Source of the DNA: Clusia tigrina
Lineage: Eukaryota > Arthropoda > Insecta > Diptera > Clusiidae
Reading direction: 5' to 3'
Assembly: GCA_920105625.2 (NCBI GenBank)
Contig: OV050033.1
Location: 7,482,001 to 7,546,000 of the forward strand
DNA: 64,000 nt
A program made the position numbers and the translations under genes. This document shows, in pieces, positions 62,040 to 64,000 of this stretch (within the stretch, counting starts at the first letter, position 1; every line of letters begins with the position of its first letter). The notes beneath the pieces are model-generated. The model saw only the letters and a list, made by a program, of their open reading frames with translations. It had not been told where the DNA came from and ran no database searches.

Positions 62040-62600
62040 AACAACCACACGCACCACCACACAGAAACACACACACACACATACACAACGGTCACACACA
62101 ACTCTCACACATGCACACACACCTATACGCCTCTCAAATAAATTGTGAAATTTTGCAAAAACCACAAAAGAGGGAGGAAAATTCTCTGAATTCCACACAT
62201 ACTGCTAACAGTTTAAGAGGCACACGCCCCCCGCCCATTACAGCAGGGCTCATTATCAAGCTTATCATCAATAACATATTTTAAATAAAACAAATTTCAA
62301 ATTCTCTGCAGACATTGACAATAAGCGACAATACGCAACAACAATACGCTACAACAACACCGACAGCAGCAGCAACAACAGTAACCACAACAACAACCGC
62401 CACAACAACTACAACAACAATAAGCAGCACATCATCCTGAATTTAATTAAATTGCTTATATTCAATTAGAGGCGAAAGTGGCAGCAGGTTTTTGTAGCTG
62501 CCTCACCACACACTCCGATGACAGGCTGCAACATTTTTGCTTACTTACCATGTGAGGTAATTGTTTACTTCTCTCTGTGTGTGTGTGTGTGTGTGTGTGT
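62040..62600. repeat. CA, CAA and GT simple repeats
   Basis: CACACA-rich sequence at 62055-62130, a CAACAA/CAGCAG stretch at 62325-62425 and a GT run at about 62577-62600. Frames here encode only low-complexity His/Thr sequence. Confidence 0.85.
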
Positions 62601-63368
62601 TCAGCATTTGAGGCATCTTTTTAGGCGGCTCAAATGTGTATCAAGTCTTAAATATGCCCCAACGAAACAACAAAAGGAACTCCTGCTAATGCCATGAAGG
62701 AGACGAGACAAGAGGAGCACAAATGCAAAGCATCCAAAAGTACAAAATGCGAAATATGAAATTAGAATTGTGGCAAACAAAGTTGCCGCTACTCTGTAGT
62801 TCGGCATTAGGCAGTAATGGTGCTGCACAAAAACCATGGCATACTTTCAAGCGCCGTAAATGTGATTCGGTCTCGTTAGGCAAGGCTACAGCTAACAATG
62901 TACGATAAGGACATGTTGAAAGTGGAAAGGAATTTCATATTATGTGTGAGAATGTAACATGAAGATGTTCAGATAATTTATATAAATAAAAGCATACTTT
63001 TAGGCGAACGACAAGTCTGTAGAAAGTCAATTGGAAGACTTGCTTTTAACACACTATATTTTAATTATAATAAAGATTTAAATAATAATAATAAAATCCT
63101 TGAAATGGTTAGAAAAAATTGTGGAGTTGTTTTTGTTTTTAGGGTATTTGCCGAGAAGGATCATCATATGGGTGAAATGGTAATGTTAAGGGTTGGGCCA
63201 TCGCCCTTAGGCACTGCGACCACAGAGATCTATTGTTCTAATGGTGAAATGGTAGTTTCATCCACAATGTTGAGCATGTCCACGTCCCAAATATGGAACT
63301 GATGATAACCCAATTTGAAGGTAACTTATTACTCCCATTGTTGCATTGTTGCTGGGAGGTCAAGGTTC

Positions 63369-63412
63369 AACTAGGACCGTCGAGCCAACAATGATGATGA
63401 TGATGTTGCATT
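63369..63412. repeat. Isolated copy of the AACTAGGACCGTCGAGCC-(ATG)n end
   Basis: The same 18-bp motif found in the array at 10390-11070 stands alone here and is followed by a longer ATGATGATG run, as expected for the 3' end of a retroelement with a simple-repeat tail. Confidence 0.65.
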
Positions 63413-64000
63413 GCTAGTAAAGTTTTATGGATGGACCATCAAATACAGTACCAGAGATTTCTTATGGTCTGAGTGGATAATCTGACAAATTGTACCAACA
63501 AAAAAATATTCAAAAATATACTTTTGATCCTTGCTAAGTTCCCTACAATATGTATAGGTGCCATATTTGAATAGGTACTCTATATTAAGACTTTCCCTTG
63601 TTTTTGAACTGAAGTTCACTTCATTACCCGTATAATAACATATTCTGGGTTGGTGTTCAGTAGACTGAAGTGTCATATCAGTAGACTGGACTCTCATTCG
63701 CGACATAAGCTGGAAGTAGCTTTCAATAATGCCATGCGGTTGTGATAGTTTATAAACTTGGAACGAGATCTGATAGTTTATAAGTTTGGAACAAGGTTAT
63801 AAGTTTGGAACCAGGTAGTTTATTAGCTTGGTATAAATGTATTCTTGGTTGCAGCCTTGATGCCTAAAAGAAGGCTCGAAACTGTGTTTTCCTGCGGAAG
63901 TTGATGCACTCTAAGTCACCCAGGTATCTCTATGAGAAACTGTTCCTGAGCTTCACTAACGCAACTCTATTCGATTCTTTTTCATTAGCATCATCATATG

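Larger units (their letters stand above)
55000..64000. other. Intergenic 3' part of the window
   Basis: Outside the arrays listed separately, no coding exon was recognised. Open frames at 57443-57751, 60264-60485 and 61042-61377 have no recognisable domains and no supporting splice chain. Much of 57440-57830 and 59980-60260 is ordinary A+T-rich unique DNA. Confidence 0.45.

Overview
This is a eukaryotic, almost certainly dipteran, genomic window. Introns are GT-AG with short fly-type examples (59-65 nt). Three recognisable genes look fly-like, and the rest is A+T-rich DNA with dinucleotide and CAA/CTG microsatellites, local minisatellites and decayed non-LTR and Tc1/mariner elements. A higher dipteran with a fairly large genome, such as a tephritid fruit fly, fits best, but the species is an inference.

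Layout: (1) 0.6-8.4 kb, minus strand: the 5' part of a gene for a secreted or membrane protein. Three exons join in phase and the gene continues beyond the window start. Its introns carry minisatellites and a LINE relic. (2) 8.4-28.0 kb: no supportable gene, only tandem arrays, LINE relics and one mariner relic. (3) 28.0-32.5 kb, plus: a complete seven-exon gene for a 707-residue protein related to the N-terminus of fibrous sheath-interacting protein 2 (FSIP2). One intron is a 1.5-kb pyrimidine tract and another carries a tRNA-derived SINE. (4) 32.6-36.9 kb: intergenic DNA with a second SINE copy flanked by a perfect 13-bp target-site duplication, then A+T-rich sequence. (5) 36.9-38.1 kb, minus: a complete four-exon DHHC palmitoyltransferase of the ZDHHC3/7 type, 275 residues. 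(6) 40.0-44.3 kb, plus: a complete five-exon Stam (VHS-UIM-SH3-coiled coil-Gln/Pro tail, 739 residues), head-to-head with the DHHC gene. (7) 44.3-64 kb: no supportable gene; decayed LINEs, a Tc1/mariner relic, many minisatellites, one long hairpin and one nested inverted repeat.

The three complete genes have unrelated jobs: a sperm-tail type scaffold, Golgi-type protein palmitoylation, and ESCRT-0 endosomal sorting. Nothing suggests a functional cluster. The unusual content is in the repeats: a SINE family with proven insertion behaviour, a tandem array built from a repeat 3' end, a 47-bp satellite whose units can form hairpins, two minisatellites whose periods keep a reading frame open, a microRNA-like 18-bp hairpin, and a duplicated last-codon Cys motif in the FSIP2-like 3' UTR.

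All exon boundaries were derived by hand from splice signals and phase. No database search was possible.
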